Source: Streptomyces sp. D2-8 (GTDB lineage: Bacteria; Actinomycetota; Actinomycetes; Streptomycetales; Streptomycetaceae). Taken from it: 64,000 bases of DNA. Location of the stretch: positions 806,001-870,000 of the forward strand of contig NZ_JAAHBP010000001.1 in NCBI RefSeq assembly GCF_023184515.1. Reading direction: 5' to 3'. Shown here piece by piece: positions 16,058 through 24,636 of this stretch (the first letter of the stretch is position 1; every line of letters begins with the position of its first letter). The notes beneath the pieces were generated by a model, which searched no databases, was not told the DNA's origin, and worked only from the letters and a program-made list of their open reading frames with translations. A program made the translations under genes and the position numbers.

Positions 16058-16894
16058 TCACACCTTGTCGCGCACCGGTGTTGTCGTGGTGGTGGTGCGG
16101 CCGGGGGCGAGGAACAGGGCCAGGGTCGGGATCAAGTACAGGAGCCATACCGCCACTTGAAGGGTGGTGGGGTCGGGCTGGAAGTTGAAGATGCCCTTCA
16201 GGAGCGTGCCGTACCAGCTGTCCGGGGGGATCGTGCCGGAGATGTCGAAGGCCTTGTCGGTGAGGCCGGGCAGGAAGTCGGCCTCCTGGACGTCGTGGAA
16301 GCCGTAGGCCAGGACGCCGGCCGCGACGACCACCAGCATGCCGCCGGTCCACGTGAAGAACTTCGCCAGGTTGATGCGCAGCGCGCCCCGGTAGAACAGC
16401 CAGCCCAGGAGGACCGCCGTCAGGAGGCCCAGGGCGACGCCGAGCAGGGGGCGGGGCGTGCCGTCGCTCGCCGCGTGGACCGAGGCCCAGACGAACAGGG
16501 CCGTCTCCAGGCCCTCGCGGCCCACCGCGAGGAACGCCGTCGCGACCAGCGCGCCCGTGCCCATCGCCAGCGCCGCGTCCAGCCTGCCGTGCAGCTCCGA
16601 CTTGAGGTGGCGGGCCGTGCGGCGCATCCAGAACACCATCCACGTCACCAGGCCGACCGCGAGGATGGAGAGGGATCCGCCCAGGGCCTCCTGCGCCTGG
16701 AACGTCAGCTCCTGGGAGCCGAATTCGAGGGCGCAGCCGAAGCCGAGTGCGAGGGCGATCGCGACGGTTATGCCGGTCCAGATCGGCTTCAGGGCGTCCC
16801 TGCGGTCCGTCTTGACCAGGTAGGCGATGAGGATGCAGACGACCAGGCTCGCCTCCAGGCCCTCGCGCAGACCGATCAGGTAGTTGGAGAACAC
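16058..16894 (-). CDS. efeU: EfeU, high-affinity iron permease (FTR1 family)
   Basis: 278 residues with seven hydrophobic segments. The two iron-binding REGLE motifs of FTR1/EfeU are present: REGLEASL at residues 9-16 and REGLETAL near 126. The C-terminus is a Thr-rich polar tail. EfeU forms the inner-membrane iron channel of the EfeUOB system, transporting Fe(III) produced or delivered by EfeO/EfeB. The gene lies 4 bp downstream of efeB and is the last gene of the operon. Control should come from the iron box at 19315. Confidence 0.93.
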   Translation of the reverse strand: MFSNYLIGLREGLEASLVVCILIAYLVKTDRRDALKPIWTGITVAIALALGFGCALEFGSQELTFQAQEALGGSLSILAVGLVTWMVFWMRRTARHLKSELHGRLDAALAMGTGALVATAFLAVGREGLETALFVWASVHAASDGTPRPLLGVALGLLTAVLLGWLFYRGALRINLAKFFTWTGGMLVVVAAGVLAYGFHDVQEADFLPGLTDKAFDISGTIPPDSWYGTLLKGIFNFQPDPTTLQVAVWLLYLIPTLALFLAPGRTTTTTTPVRDKV

Positions 16895-16898
16895 GGGC

Positions 16899-18134
16899 TC
16901 AGGCCTCCTTCGAGAACAGCGCCCGGCCCCACCAGTCGTCCTTGTCGCGGACGCCCGGCGGGACGGCGAAGAGCGCCGAACCCACGTGCTGGATGTACTC
17001 GTTGAGCGCGTCCGCGGCCAGGCTGCGCTGGATGGGGATGAAGCCCTTGCGGACGTCGCGCTGGTAGGCCAGGAAGAACAGGCCCGCGTCCAGGCGGCCG
17101 AGGCCGTCCGTGCCGTCGGTGAAGGAGTAGCCGCGGCGCAGGATCGTCGCCCCGTGGTTGGTGTCGGGGTGCGCGAGCCGGACGTGCGCGTCGGGCTTCA
17201 TCGCCTTCAGGAACGGCTCGTCGCGCTCCTTGGCCTTGCCGACCGGGGCGCCCTCGCCCTTGTCGCGGCCGAAGATGTCCTCCTGCTCCTGCAGCGAGGT
17301 GCGGTCCCAGGTCTCGATGTGCATGCGGATGCGGCGGGCGACGAGGTAGGAACCGCCCCGCATCCAGGCCGGGTCGTCCTTCTCGCCGACCCAGACGAAC
17401 TTCTTCAGGCGGTCCGTCTCCGTGCCCGCGATGTTGCGGGTGCCGTCCTTGAAGCCCATCAGGTTGCGCGGCGTCTGCGCCTCGGGCGTCGTCGACGACG
17501 TCTTGCCGAAGCCGAGCTGGGACCAGCGGATGACGACCTTGCCGAAGCCGATGCGGGCCAGGTTGCGCACCGCGTGGACCGCGACCTGGGGGTCGTCGGC
17601 GCAGGCCTGGATGCACAGGTCGCCGCCGCTGCGGTTCTTGTCCAGGTTGTCGCCCGCGAACTTCGGCAGGTCGACCAGGGCTTCCGGGCGGCGGTCCGCG
17701 AGGTCGAACTTCTCGAACAGGGACGGGCCGAAGCCGATCGTGAGGGTCAGGCGGGAGGGCTTCAGGCCCAGCGCCTCGCCCGTGTCGTCCGGGGGCGCCT
17801 CGGCCAGGCCGCCGTAGGCGCCCTCGCCGACGGCGTGCCCGGCCGTCATGCGCCGGGCGGCCTCCGTCCAGTCCTTCAGCAACCGGACGAAGGCGTCCCG
17901 GTCATCGGTCGTCACGTCGAACGCAGCGAAGTGCAGGCGGTCCTGCACCGGGGTGGCGATGCCCGCCTGGTGCGGGCCGTGGAAGGCGATCGCCGAGCCG
18001 GCCGGTTCGGTGTCGTCCTCGGTGCGGGCCATCGCCACCGCGCCGCCGGCCGCGGCCGCGCCGATCGCCAGGCCCGCGCCGCCCCAGCCGAGCAGCGAAC
18101 GGCGGCTGGGAGAGGGGGAGTTGGTGTTTGTCAT
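16899..18134 (-). CDS. efeB: EfeB, Tat-exported DyP-type haem peroxidase / deferrochelatase
   Basis: 411 residues. A twin-arginine signal (PSRRSLLGWGGAGLAIG) precedes the mature protein. The dye-decolorising peroxidase signature GxxDG appears as GFKDGTRNI (about residues 228-236), carrying the distal catalytic Asp; the proximal haem His and the distal Arg are expected downstream (HIETWDRTSLQEQEDIFGR region). EfeB oxidises Fe(II) and may extract iron from haem. The start is the ATG at 18134. It is 12 bp from efeO and 4 bp from efeU, so the three genes are one transcript. Confidence 0.92.
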   Translation of the reverse strand: MTNTNSPSPSRRSLLGWGGAGLAIGAAAAGGAVAMARTEDDTEPAGSAIAFHGPHQAGIATPVQDRLHFAAFDVTTDDRDAFVRLLKDWTEAARRMTAGHAVGEGAYGGLAEAPPDDTGEALGLKPSRLTLTIGFGPSLFEKFDLADRRPEALVDLPKFAGDNLDKNRSGGDLCIQACADDPQVAVHAVRNLARIGFGKVVIRWSQLGFGKTSSTTPEAQTPRNLMGFKDGTRNIAGTETDRLKKFVWVGEKDDPAWMRGGSYLVARRIRMHIETWDRTSLQEQEDIFGRDKGEGAPVGKAKERDEPFLKAMKPDAHVRLAHPDTNHGATILRRGYSFTDGTDGLGRLDAGLFFLAYQRDVRKGFIPIQRSLAADALNEYIQHVGSALFAVPPGVRDKDDWWGRALFSKEA

Positions 18135-18146
18135 CGTGGCCCCCCG

Positions 18147-19295
18147 CTACTTCACAACGGCGGCGGCGAGCTTCGACAGCGGCTCCGCCAAGGCGTTGAC
18201 CGCGTCCGAGAGCTCCTTGCGGTCGGTCTTGCCGACCCTGTCGTAGGAGGTGAAGTCGTACGACGTCGTGTTCGGGCGGTACCGGTCGAGCAGCTTGTCC
18301 AGGGCCGTGAACTGCTCGTCGAGTTCGGTGACGAGGACCGCGTCGTTCTCCTTCGCGACCGGCTTCAGCAGGTCGTACGACTTCTGCGCGCCCTCGACGT
18401 TGGCCTTGAAGTCGACCAGGTCGGTGTGCGAGTAGCGCTCCTCCTCGCCGGTGACCTTGCCGGTGGCGACCTCGTCGAGGAGTTCCTTGGCGCCGTTGGC
18501 CATGGAGGTGGGGGTGATCTCGGCCTTGCCGACCCGGGCCTGCCAGTCCTTCAGGTCCTTGATCAGCAGGTCGGCGAGGTCCTTCTCGCGGTCGCCGATC
18601 TTCTTGTCCTGCCACAGGGCCTTCTCCAGGCGGTGCCAGCCCGTCCAGTCGGTGGCCGGGTCCTGGCCGTCCTCCAGGCCGTCCTCGCGGACGTCGACCT
18701 TGGGGTCGATGTCGCCGAACGACTCGGCGACCGGCTCGGTGCGCTCCCAGCCGATGCGGGAGGGGGCGTACGCCTTCTTCGCCGCTTCGAGGTCGCCGTC
18801 CTTGACGGCCCGGGCGAACGCCTCGGCCTTCGGCAGCGTCTCGTCGGCCTGCTGCTGGACGTAGGCGCGGTAGGCCGCGACGGCCTTGTCCAGGCGCGGG
18901 TCGCGCTTGACGGCCTTGCCGCCGGTGGCCTTGACGGCCTGGCGGATGCCGTCGCCCTTCATGCCGGGCTTGCAGGCGATCTGGTAGTCGCCGGCCTTCA
19001 CCTCGGCGGTGACCCGCTGCTTGGTGCCGGGGCCTATGTTCTCCCGCTCGGTGACCACGCGGTCGTCGGGGAAGAGGACGTAGACCTCGGTGACCTTGGA
19101 GCCCTTGTTCTCGACGGCCAGTTCGACGTGCCCGGCCGGGAACTCCTTCTTCGACACCTGGCACGTGTCGTCCGTCGCCGTCACGTTGATCACGTGGTCG
19201 CCGTCCTTGGCGTCGCTCTTCTCGGTGCAGCCGGTGACGGCGGCCAGGGCCGCCGCGGCGGCGAGGACGGCGGAAGCGGGGCGGGCGGGTCGCAT
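18147..19295 (-). CDS. efeO: EfeO, iron-binding lipoprotein with cupredoxin and M75 domains
   Basis: 382 residues from the ATG at 19295, chosen over an in-frame upstream start because the signal peptide begins there. The lipobox is AAVTGC, so it is lipid-anchored outside the membrane. The N-terminal EfeO cupredoxin-like domain (about residues 35-120: VINVTATDDTCQVSKKEFPAG, YVLFPDDRVV) is followed by an M75 peptidase-like helical domain with the metal motif H-x-x-E (GWHRLEKALW, near residue 230). It binds iron for delivery to EfeU. First gene of the efe operon, 20 bp after the iron box. Confidence 0.92.
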   Translation of the reverse strand: MRPARPASAVLAAAAALAAVTGCTEKSDAKDGDHVINVTATDDTCQVSKKEFPAGHVELAVENKGSKVTEVYVLFPDDRVVTERENIGPGTKQRVTAEVKAGDYQIACKPGMKGDGIRQAVKATGGKAVKRDPRLDKAVAAYRAYVQQQADETLPKAEAFARAVKDGDLEAAKKAYAPSRIGWERTEPVAESFGDIDPKVDVREDGLEDGQDPATDWTGWHRLEKALWQDKKIGDREKDLADLLIKDLKDWQARVGKAEITPTSMANGAKELLDEVATGKVTGEEERYSHTDLVDFKANVEGAQKSYDLLKPVAKENDAVLVTELDEQFTALDKLLDRYRPNTTSYDFTSYDRVGKTDRKELSDAVNALAEPLSKLAAAVVK

Positions 19296-19314
19296 GAAGG
19301 CTCCAGGAGAGAGG

Positions 19315-19332
19315 AAGGTGAGGCTCACCTAA
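19315..19332. promoter_or_regulatory. Iron box (DmdR/IdeR-type operator) upstream of efeO
   Basis: aaggtgaggctcacctaa, read on the minus strand as TTAGGTGAGCCTCACCTT, closely matches the TTAGGTTAGSCTAACCTAA consensus of actinobacterial DtxR-family iron repressors (DmdR1 in Streptomyces). It lies about 20 bp before the efeO start codon, where bound repressor would shut off the operon when iron is plentiful. Confidence 0.8.
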
Positions 19333-19469
19333 GACGGCACATAAGGATGGCCCAAGTGGCCAAAAATCGCTGTCATGGTTGAGTCAAAGGAAGGTCAAAG
19401 GTGGTATCTCGGGATCTCGTGGATGCCCCACCTCGCCTGCGGTGCCTCGACCGTCCGGGCGATGTTTGA

Positions 19470-20123
19470 ATGCACCACGTGACTGACTACGACGTGCTCC
19501 GCGTCTTCTGCGGGCCGAAGGGTGGGTACGGCAACGAGCTCGGTGTCGTGCGCGAGGGGTCCGTGATGCCCGAGCAGGGTGAGCGGCAGGCGTTCGCCGC
19601 GAAGGTCGGGTTCAGCGAGACCGTGTTCGTCGACGATCCCGAGCGCGGAGTGATCGACATCTACACCCCCACGCTACGGCTGCCCTTCGCCGGGCATCCC
19701 TGTGTCGGGGCGGCCTGGCTGCTCGACGTGCCCGAGCTGGTCACGCCCGCGGGGGTGACCGGCGCCCGGCAGGACGGGGAGTTCTGCTGGATCGAGGCGC
19801 GGGCGGAGTGGGTGCCGCCGCGGACGCTGCGGCAGTACGGCAGCGCCGCCGAGGTCGAGGACCTGGCCGTGCCGCCGCCGGGGGAGTGGATCTACGCCTG
19901 GGCGTGGGAGGACGAGCCCGCCGGGCGGATCCGGGCCCGGGCCTTCCCCGGCCGGGGTGACGGCATCGACGAGGACGAGGCGACCGGGGCCGCGGCCCTG
20001 CTGCTCACCGACCGGCTGGGTCGGGCCCTCAACATCACCCAGGGTGCGGGCTCCCAGATCCTGGCCGCACCCCAGCCGGGCGGATGGACCGAGGTCGGCG
20101 GACGGGTCCACCTGGAGCGCTGA
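19470..20123 (+). CDS. PhzF family isomerase/epimerase-like protein
   Basis: 217 residues, shorter than the usual 260-300. PhzF hallmarks are present: GNELGVV near residue 25, F-S-E-T-V-F-V carrying the general acid/base Glu at about residue 51, L-P-F-A-G-H-P-x-V-G-A-A at about 70-81, and the C-terminal DEATGAAALLL. The middle of the second lobe is shortened. The family includes phenazine biosynthesis PhzF and diaminopimelate-epimerase relatives; substrates of stand-alone copies are unknown. It starts at the ATG at 19470; there is no coupled neighbour. Confidence 0.8.
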   Translation: MHHVTDYDVLRVFCGPKGGYGNELGVVREGSVMPEQGERQAFAAKVGFSETVFVDDPERGVIDIYTPTLRLPFAGHPCVGAAWLLDVPELVTPAGVTGARQDGEFCWIEARAEWVPPRTLRQYGSAAEVEDLAVPPPGEWIYAWAWEDEPAGRIRARAFPGRGDGIDEDEATGAAALLLTDRLGRALNITQGAGSQILAAPQPGGWTEVGGRVHLER

Positions 20124-20221
20124 CCCGGCCGGAGCGCGTCCGTGCGGGTGGAACAGCGTGTGTGCGCGGCGGTGAACGGGGACCTCTGGGCGCGGCCAAG
20201 CACCACCGCGAGAGGATTCTC

Positions 20222-20431
20222 ATGCGCATTCGTTCCGCTCTGGCCGTCGTCGCCCTGACCGCCGCCCTGTCCGCCACCGGTGCGGCGGCCGCCTCCGCCA
20301 ACGACGACGGCTCGGAGTACCGCGACGGCCACCACGTGGCGTGCAGCCCGTACTTCGGTGAGCTCGAGGCCGAGACCGCCGAGATCGAGTGGGGCGGGGC
20401 CGTCTGCCACAACGGCCCGTTCGACATCTGA
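20222..20431 (+). CDS. Small secreted protein of unknown function
   Basis: 69 residues from the ATG at 20222, preceded by the ribosome site gagagga. A Sec signal peptide (MRIRSALAVVALTAALSATGAAAASA) leaves a mature peptide of about 43 residues with two cysteines (VACSPYFGELE and GAVCHNGPFDI), probably one disulfide, and net acidic charge. I recognise no family. It is followed by a strong terminator at 20467-20495, so it is a separate transcript. Confidence 0.7.
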   Translation: MRIRSALAVVALTAALSATGAAAASANDDGSEYRDGHHVACSPYFGELEAETAEIEWGGAVCHNGPFDI

Positions 20432-20466
20432 GCAGGACAGCCCCGGCTCTCTCCCGAGCCGAACCC

Positions 20467-20495
20467 GGGCCCCCTCGCCGCGTGCGAGGGGGCCC
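20467..20495. terminator. Bidirectional terminator between small secreted protein and haem oxygenase genes
   Basis: gggccccctcg and cgagggggccc form a perfect 11-bp stem with a 7-nt loop, placed 36 bp after one gene and 7 bp after the convergent one. Confidence 0.75.
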
Positions 20496-20501
20496 GTCCG
20501 T

Positions 20502-21149
20502 TCACGCCGTCAGGGGGAACTCCTCGCCCAGTGCCTCGAACATCGCGTTGTTCAGCTCGTACGCCCGCTTGCACTCGGCCACGATCCGCTGCCGCTCCAG
20601 CTCGTCACCGGGCACCGCGTCCAGCAGCTCGCAGTAGGTCCGCTTGAAGGCGGCCGGGTTGGGGATCTCCTCGAAGACGTAGAAGCGGACCCCGTCGCCC
20701 TTCTTCGGGAAACCCCACGTCTTCTCGGCCGTGTCGCGGATGATCTGCCCGCCGGAGAGGTCGCCGAGGTAGCGCGTGTAGTGGTGGGCGACGTACCCGG
20801 CCGGCCAGGTGCGGGCGCATGCCGTGATCCGGTCCGCGTACTCCAGGGTGGCCGGCAGCGCGCCGGCCGTCGTCCGCCAGCCGGGACCGCGCAGGTACTC
20901 CAGGTCACGCTCCAGCGCCGTCATGCGGAACAGCTCCGGACGGACGAAGGGACCGGCCACCGGGTCCGCGGCCAGATGCCGGGCGCCGGACTCCAGTGCG
21001 CCGTACACGAACCACAGCTGCTCCGTGTAGCGCGCGAACGCATCGACTCCCAGTTTGTGCCCCAGCAGGTCACCGATGAAGGTCGAGCCCCTGACCTGCT
21101 CGTGCTGCTCACGGGATGCGGTCCGAAGGAGCGTCGAAAAGGAATCCAT
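20502..21149 (-). CDS. hmuO: Haem oxygenase (biliverdin-producing)
   Basis: 215 residues from the ATG at 21149 (a GTG two codons upstream is possible). The proximal haem ligand is the His in LRTASREQHEQVRGS (about residue 16). The distal helix signature YLGDLSGGQIIRDTA (about 128-142) contains the conserved glycines over the haem. The enzyme opens haem to biliverdin, CO and Fe(II) using reductant, allowing haem iron to be used. The efe operon, about 2 kb to the left, is also an iron-acquisition locus, but no iron box is evident before this gene. Confidence 0.9.
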   Translation of the reverse strand: MDSFSTLLRTASREQHEQVRGSTFIGDLLGHKLGVDAFARYTEQLWFVYGALESGARHLAADPVAGPFVRPELFRMTALERDLEYLRGPGWRTTAGALPATLEYADRITACARTWPAGYVAHHYTRYLGDLSGGQIIRDTAEKTWGFPKKGDGVRFYVFEEIPNPAAFKRTYCELLDAVPGDELERQRIVAECKRAYELNNAMFEALGEEFPLTA

Positions 21150-21200
21150 GGCCACACTTTTCCCGACGACCTGTCGGCAAAAACCTCACTCCGAAAAGAG

Positions 21201-21228
21201 CGGCCCGCCCTCCGGGGAGAGCGGGCCG
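21201..21228. terminator. Terminator of the map gene
   Basis: cggcccgc and gcgggccg pair as an 8-bp GC stem with a 12-nt loop, 26 bp past the map stop codon in its direction of transcription. It also lies upstream of the haem oxygenase gene on the same strand, separating the two units. Confidence 0.6.
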
Positions 21229-21253
21229 TTCCGCGGTGTGTGGGCCGGGGGGG

Positions 21254-22111
21254 CTAGGGCAGCGTGAGGATCTCCGCGCCCGTGTCCGTCACCACCAGCG
21301 TGTGCTCGAACTGGGCCGTCCGCTTCCGGTCCTTCGTGACGACCGTCCAGCCGTCGTCCCACGTGTCGTACTCGTGTGTGCCGAGCGTCAGCATCGGCTC
21401 GATCGTGAACGTCATGCCGGGCTGGATGACCGTCGTCGCGTGCGGGCTGTCGTAGTGCGGGATGATCAGGCCCGAGTGGAACGACGAGTTGATGCCGTGC
21501 CCGGTGAAGTCCCGGACCACTCCGTAGCCGAAGCGCTTGGCGTACGACTCGATGACCCGGCCGATGATGTTGATCTGCCGGCCCGGCTTGACCGCCTTGA
21601 TCGCCCGGTCGAGGGACTCCCGGGTCCGCTCCACCAGCAGCCGCGACGGCTCGTCGACGTCACCCACCAGGTACGTGGCGTTGTTGTCGCCGTGCACCCC
21701 GCCGATGTACGCCGTCACGTCGAGATTGACGATGTCGCCGTCGCGCAGGACCGTCGAGTCCGGGATGCCGTGGCAGATGACCTCGTTGACGCTCGTGCAG
21801 AGCGACTTCGGGAAGCCGCGGTAGCCCAGGGTCGAGGGGTAGGCGCCGTGGTCGCACATGTACTCGTGCGCCGCCTTGTCCAGCTCGTCCGTGGTCACCC
21901 CGGGGGCGATCAGCTTCGCGGCCTCCGCCATCGCCCGGGCCGCGATCCGGCCGGCCAAGCGCATCGCCTCGATGGTCTCGGGCGTCTGCACCTCCGGTCC
22001 GGTGTACGGCGTCGGCGCGGGTTTGCCGACGTATTCGGGACGACGGATGTTTCCGGGCACGGAACGGGTGGGGGACAGCTCCCCTGGTACGAGCAGCGAC
22101 TGGCCAGACAT
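21254..22111 (-). CDS. map: Methionine aminopeptidase, type I
   Basis: 285 residues from the ATG at 22111 ([14 protein letters not shown]); upstream in-frame codons lie in the neighbouring gene's promoter. It removes the initiator methionine from nascent proteins. The five metal ligands are visible: Asp in VNLDVTAY, Asp in VHGDNNAT, His in FTGHGI, Glu in TIEPML and Glu in QFEHTL. The substrate-binding His is in [15 protein letters not shown]. An N-terminal extension of about 30 residues with [11 protein letters not shown] is usual for the actinobacterial MapB-like form. The gene diverges from the small gene at 22170. Confidence 0.93.
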   Translation of the reverse strand: MSGQSLLVPGELSPTRSVPGNIRRPEYVGKPAPTPYTGPEVQTPETIEAMRLAGRIAARAMAEAAKLIAPGVTTDELDKAAHEYMCDHGAYPSTLGYRGFPKSLCTSVNEVICHGIPDSTVLRDGDIVNLDVTAYIGGVHGDNNATYLVGDVDEPSRLLVERTRESLDRAIKAVKPGRQINIIGRVIESYAKRFGYGVVRDFTGHGINSSFHSGLIIPHYDSPHATTVIQPGMTFTIEPMLTLGTHEYDTWDDGWTVVTKDRKRTAQFEHTLVVTDTGAEILTLP

Positions 22112-22169
22112 GCCAGCGAGTCTAACCAGCGGCCATGGGGGAACATGTCGATGGCGAGAGGAGCTGGTC

Positions 22170-22403
22170 ATGGCCCTGTTCAAGAAGCGCACGGTCGGCA
22201 AGCCGGGTGAGTGGTACTACTGCCTGGAGCACAAGAAGGTCGAGGAGGGGCCGGAATGCCCCAACAAAGACCGGTTCGGGCCGTACGCCTCCCGTACGGA
22301 GGCCGAACACGCGATGGCGACCGCCCGCGAGCGCAACCTCCAGTGGGAGAACGACCCCAAGTGGCACGACGCCCCGGCGGGCGGCCGGGACGACGAGAAC
22401 TGA
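22170..22403 (+). CDS. Small conserved actinomycete protein of unknown function
   Basis: 77 residues from the ATG at 22170, with gagaggag as ribosome site. It begins [35 protein letters not shown] and continues with [20 protein letters not shown], resembling a SPOR-like or rubredoxin-knuckle-like small domain: C-L-E-H-K and E-C-P could form a weak metal or disulfide site. It is divergent from map and ends at a perfect terminator (22412-22437). I know it only as a conserved hypothetical. Confidence 0.7.
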   Translation: MALFKKRTVGKPGEWYYCLEHKKVEEGPECPNKDRFGPYASRTEAEHAMATARERNLQWENDPKWHDAPAGGRDDEN

Positions 22404-22411
22404 TCCCACCG

Positions 22412-22437
22412 ACGCCCGGGGCCGCGGCCCCGGGCGT
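22412..22437. terminator. Intrinsic terminator, perfect 12-bp stem
   Basis: acgcccggggcc and ggccccgggcgt pair perfectly around a two-base centre just after the small gene that ends at 22403. It also faces the end of the convergent gene at 22485. Confidence 0.75.
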
Positions 22438-22484
22438 TCGTGATGTGCGGGGTGCCCCCGAGGTCGGCAGCGGGAGGCCCGACG

Positions 22485-23087
22485 TCACCAGCGGGCCGGT
22501 GGCGGTGCCGTCAGGTGTTCCGCCAGCCGCGCCACCCGGTCCCGGAGGCGACGCCGCCCCCGCGGGGCCGGCAGGGCGTTCTCCCCAGCCGCCGCGCTGA
22601 CCAGGTGCTGCACCGTGTCGAGGTCCAGCTCCGAGCCGTCGGGGACGGCCAGGGCCTCGTGCGCCATGGACGGCAGCTCGCCCTGGCCGGGGCCGAGCGC
22701 CAGGACCGTCGCGCCGGCCCGACGCGCGTCGGACACCCGTTCCAGGAGCCGTGCGGCAGGCCCCTCCGGAGCGACCACCAGCAGCGTCTCGCCCCGCCGG
22801 GCCGCCTCCAGCCGTCCCAGACCGACCGCCAGATGCGCCGGATCCGAGGGGTGCGCGCCGTGCCGTACCAGCGTCGGGGCCAGCTCCGGCGTGCCCGACC
22901 AGGCGGCCTCGTCCACCAGGTGCGCGGCGAGATGCCACGGCTCGTACTCCGGCGTGCCGACGAGCAGCAGCCCGCCCCCGTGCGACACCACCGAGCCGCG
23001 CAGCGCCCCGGCGAACCGCCGCGTGGCCCCCAGCCACTCCGTCCCGGCGAGCACTTCCCGCAGCAGTGCGACCCGTACCGCATCCAT
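22485..23087 (-). CDS. Hypothetical protein with a SIS-like nucleotide/sugar-binding fold
   Basis: 200 residues from the ATG at 23087. The central part alternates strand and helix: GGGLLLVGTPEYEPWHLAAHLVDEAAWSG, then RGETLLVVAPEGPAARLLERVSDARRAGATVLALGPGQGEL, which looks like the strand-turn-helix order of a SIS (phosphosugar isomerase) domain. No catalytic residues can be named. It ends in a basic helix (RGRRRLRDRVARLAEHL). Similar hypothetical proteins are widespread in Streptomyces. Function unknown; the SIS comparison is inference. Confidence 0.65.
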   Translation of the reverse strand: MDAVRVALLREVLAGTEWLGATRRFAGALRGSVVSHGGGLLLVGTPEYEPWHLAAHLVDEAAWSGTPELAPTLVRHGAHPSDPAHLAVGLGRLEAARRGETLLVVAPEGPAARLLERVSDARRAGATVLALGPGQGELPSMAHEALAVPDGSELDLDTVQHLVSAAAGENALPAPRGRRRLRDRVARLAEHLTAPPPARW

Positions 23088-23205
23088 GGGAACGCATCCT
23101 GCCCCAAACGGTCACTCGTGACGTGGAGTTCACCCCGCATTCGCCCGGCCTGGGGAGGCCGACCGCTCACCCGTACCGCCGTCGAACGACCGGAGGAACC
23201 CGCCG

Positions 23206-23617
23206 ATGACCGAGACCGGCGTCCCCTTCCGCGCCGGGCAGGAGGGGTACGCCGGCTTCCGCACCCCCGCCGTCGTCGCCACCGGCGCCGGTGACCTGCT
23301 CGCCTTCTGCGAGGGGGGCGGCCGACCTGGGGGCCGTTCCAGGTCGCAACGGCGACGCCCTCGCCGGCAATCCCGCCCCGGCCGTCCTCGACACCGGCCG
23401 CGTCCTCCTCGTGCACGTGCGCAACGCGGCCCTCGCCACCGAGGACGCCATCCGGCGCGGCAAGGTGAGCGCGGCGGACGGGCGCCGCGTCCGGGTGCGG
23501 CACAGCGACGACGAGGGCCGCACCTGGTCGGCCCCGAAGGAGATCACCCAGGAGACCGAGCGGCCCGAGTGGCGCTGGTACGCCACCACCCCCAGCCACC
23601 CGATCCAGCTGACCTGA
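23206..23617 (+). pseudogene. Truncated, frameshifted exo-alpha-sialidase gene
   Basis: Three frames follow each other. The first (from ATG 23206) gives GYAGFRTPAVVATGAGDLLAFCEG, the usual sialidase start with the F-R-I-P-like motif. The second, near 23325-23346, gives TWGPFQV, part of an Asp-box-like S-x-D-x-G-x-T-W region. The third (from about 23348) gives NGDALAGNPAPAVLDTGRVLLVHVRN and HSDDEGRTWSAPKEI, a full Asp-box repeat, then stops prematurely at 23615. The six-bladed propeller would need about 350 residues; only about 135 remain. It was a sialidase or related glycosidase and is no longer functional. Confidence 0.65.
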
Positions 23618-23654
23618 GCCGTAGGGGCGCCGCCGCGGTCGTAGAGTCGGGGCC

Positions 23655-24374
23655 ATGACCTCTACCGACAGTGCTGCCACCGCCAACGCCCAGAAGGCAC
23701 CCGCCAAGGACCCCTGGGACCTGCCCGACGTCTCCGGACTCGTGGTCGGGGTGCTCGGCGGGACCGGGCCGCAGGGCAAGGGCCTGGCCTACCGGCTCGC
23801 CAAGGCCGGCCAGAAGGTGATCATCGGCTCGCGTGCCGCCGACCGTGCCCAGGCAGCCGCCGAGGAGCTCGGCCACGGCGTCGAGGGCGCCGACAACGCC
23901 GAGACCGCGCGCCGCAGCGACATCGTGATCGTCGCCGTGCCGTGGGACGGCCACGGCAAGACCCTCGAATCCCTGCGCGAGGAACTGGCCGGCAAGCTCG
24001 TCGTCGACTGCGTCAACCCGCTCGGCTTCGACAAGAAGGGCGCCTACGCCCTCAAGCCGGAGGAGGGCAGCGCCGCCGAGCAGGCCGCCGCCCTGCTGCC
24101 GGACTCCCGGGTCACGGCCGCCTTCCACCACCTGTCGGCCGTGTTGCTCCAGGACCCGGAGATCGACGAGATCGACACCGACGTGATGGTGCTCGGAGAG
24201 GTCCGCGCGGATGTGGAGATCGTCCAGGCCCTGGCCGGCCGCATCCCCGGCATGCGCGGCATCTTCGCCGGGCGGCTGCGCAACGCCCACCAGGTGGAGT
24301 CGCTGGTGGCGAACCTGATCTCCGTGAACCGCCGGTACAAGGCGCACGCCGGGCTCCGCGTCACCGACGTGTGA
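23655..24374 (+). CDS. npdG: NADPH-dependent F420 reductase
   Basis: 239 residues. The Rossmann motif VGVLGGTGPQGKGLAYRLAKAG (about 31-52) is followed by IIGSRAADRAQAAAEE, the strand-end Ser-Arg that recognises the NADP 2'-phosphate. The core block IVIVAVPWDGHGKTLE and the F420-binding NPLGFD and HHLSAVLL regions match F420H2:NADP oxidoreductase (Fno/NpdG). The enzyme transfers hydride between coenzyme F420 and NADP, supplying reduced F420 or NADPH for secondary metabolism. An N-terminal extension of about 25 residues is unusual but common in actinomycetes. Monocistronic. Confidence 0.9.
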   Translation: MTSTDSAATANAQKAPAKDPWDLPDVSGLVVGVLGGTGPQGKGLAYRLAKAGQKVIIGSRAADRAQAAAEELGHGVEGADNAETARRSDIVIVAVPWDGHGKTLESLREELAGKLVVDCVNPLGFDKKGAYALKPEEGSAAEQAAALLPDSRVTAAFHHLSAVLLQDPEIDEIDTDVMVLGEVRADVEIVQALAGRIPGMRGIFAGRLRNAHQVESLVANLISVNRRYKAHAGLRVTDV

Positions 24375-24446
24375 GCCGGTGAGCTCCATGGGGGACACTG
24401 GACGGCACCAGCAGTGCCGCAGTGTCCCCTGACAGGAGTCACCCTC

Positions 24447-24626
24447 ATGCCCCGCCTCGGCCTCTACGCTTTGATCGTCTGCGTCCTCTCGGTGGCCGCC
24501 GCCGTCGTCTCGTTCACGCGGGGCAGCTTCCTGGGGATCGTGTGGGTGCTGCTGGCGGGCCTGTCGTCCAACATGTGCTGGTACTACGTCAAGCGCGCCA
24601 GGCAGCAGAAGTCCGTCACCGGCTGA
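24447..24626 (+). CDS. Small membrane protein
   Basis: 59 residues from the ATG at 24447 with ribosome site caggag. Two hydrophobic segments (about residues 4-22 and 28-43) are joined by a short FTRGSF loop, and the tail is basic (YYVKRARQQKSVTG). The prediction is a two-pass membrane protein with its termini in the cytoplasm. No family is recognised. It is convergent with the site-2 protease gene, only 10 bp away. Confidence 0.65.
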   Translation: MPRLGLYALIVCVLSVAAAVVSFTRGSFLGIVWVLLAGLSSNMCWYYVKRARQQKSVTG

Positions 24627-24636
24627 TCCGCGCCCG

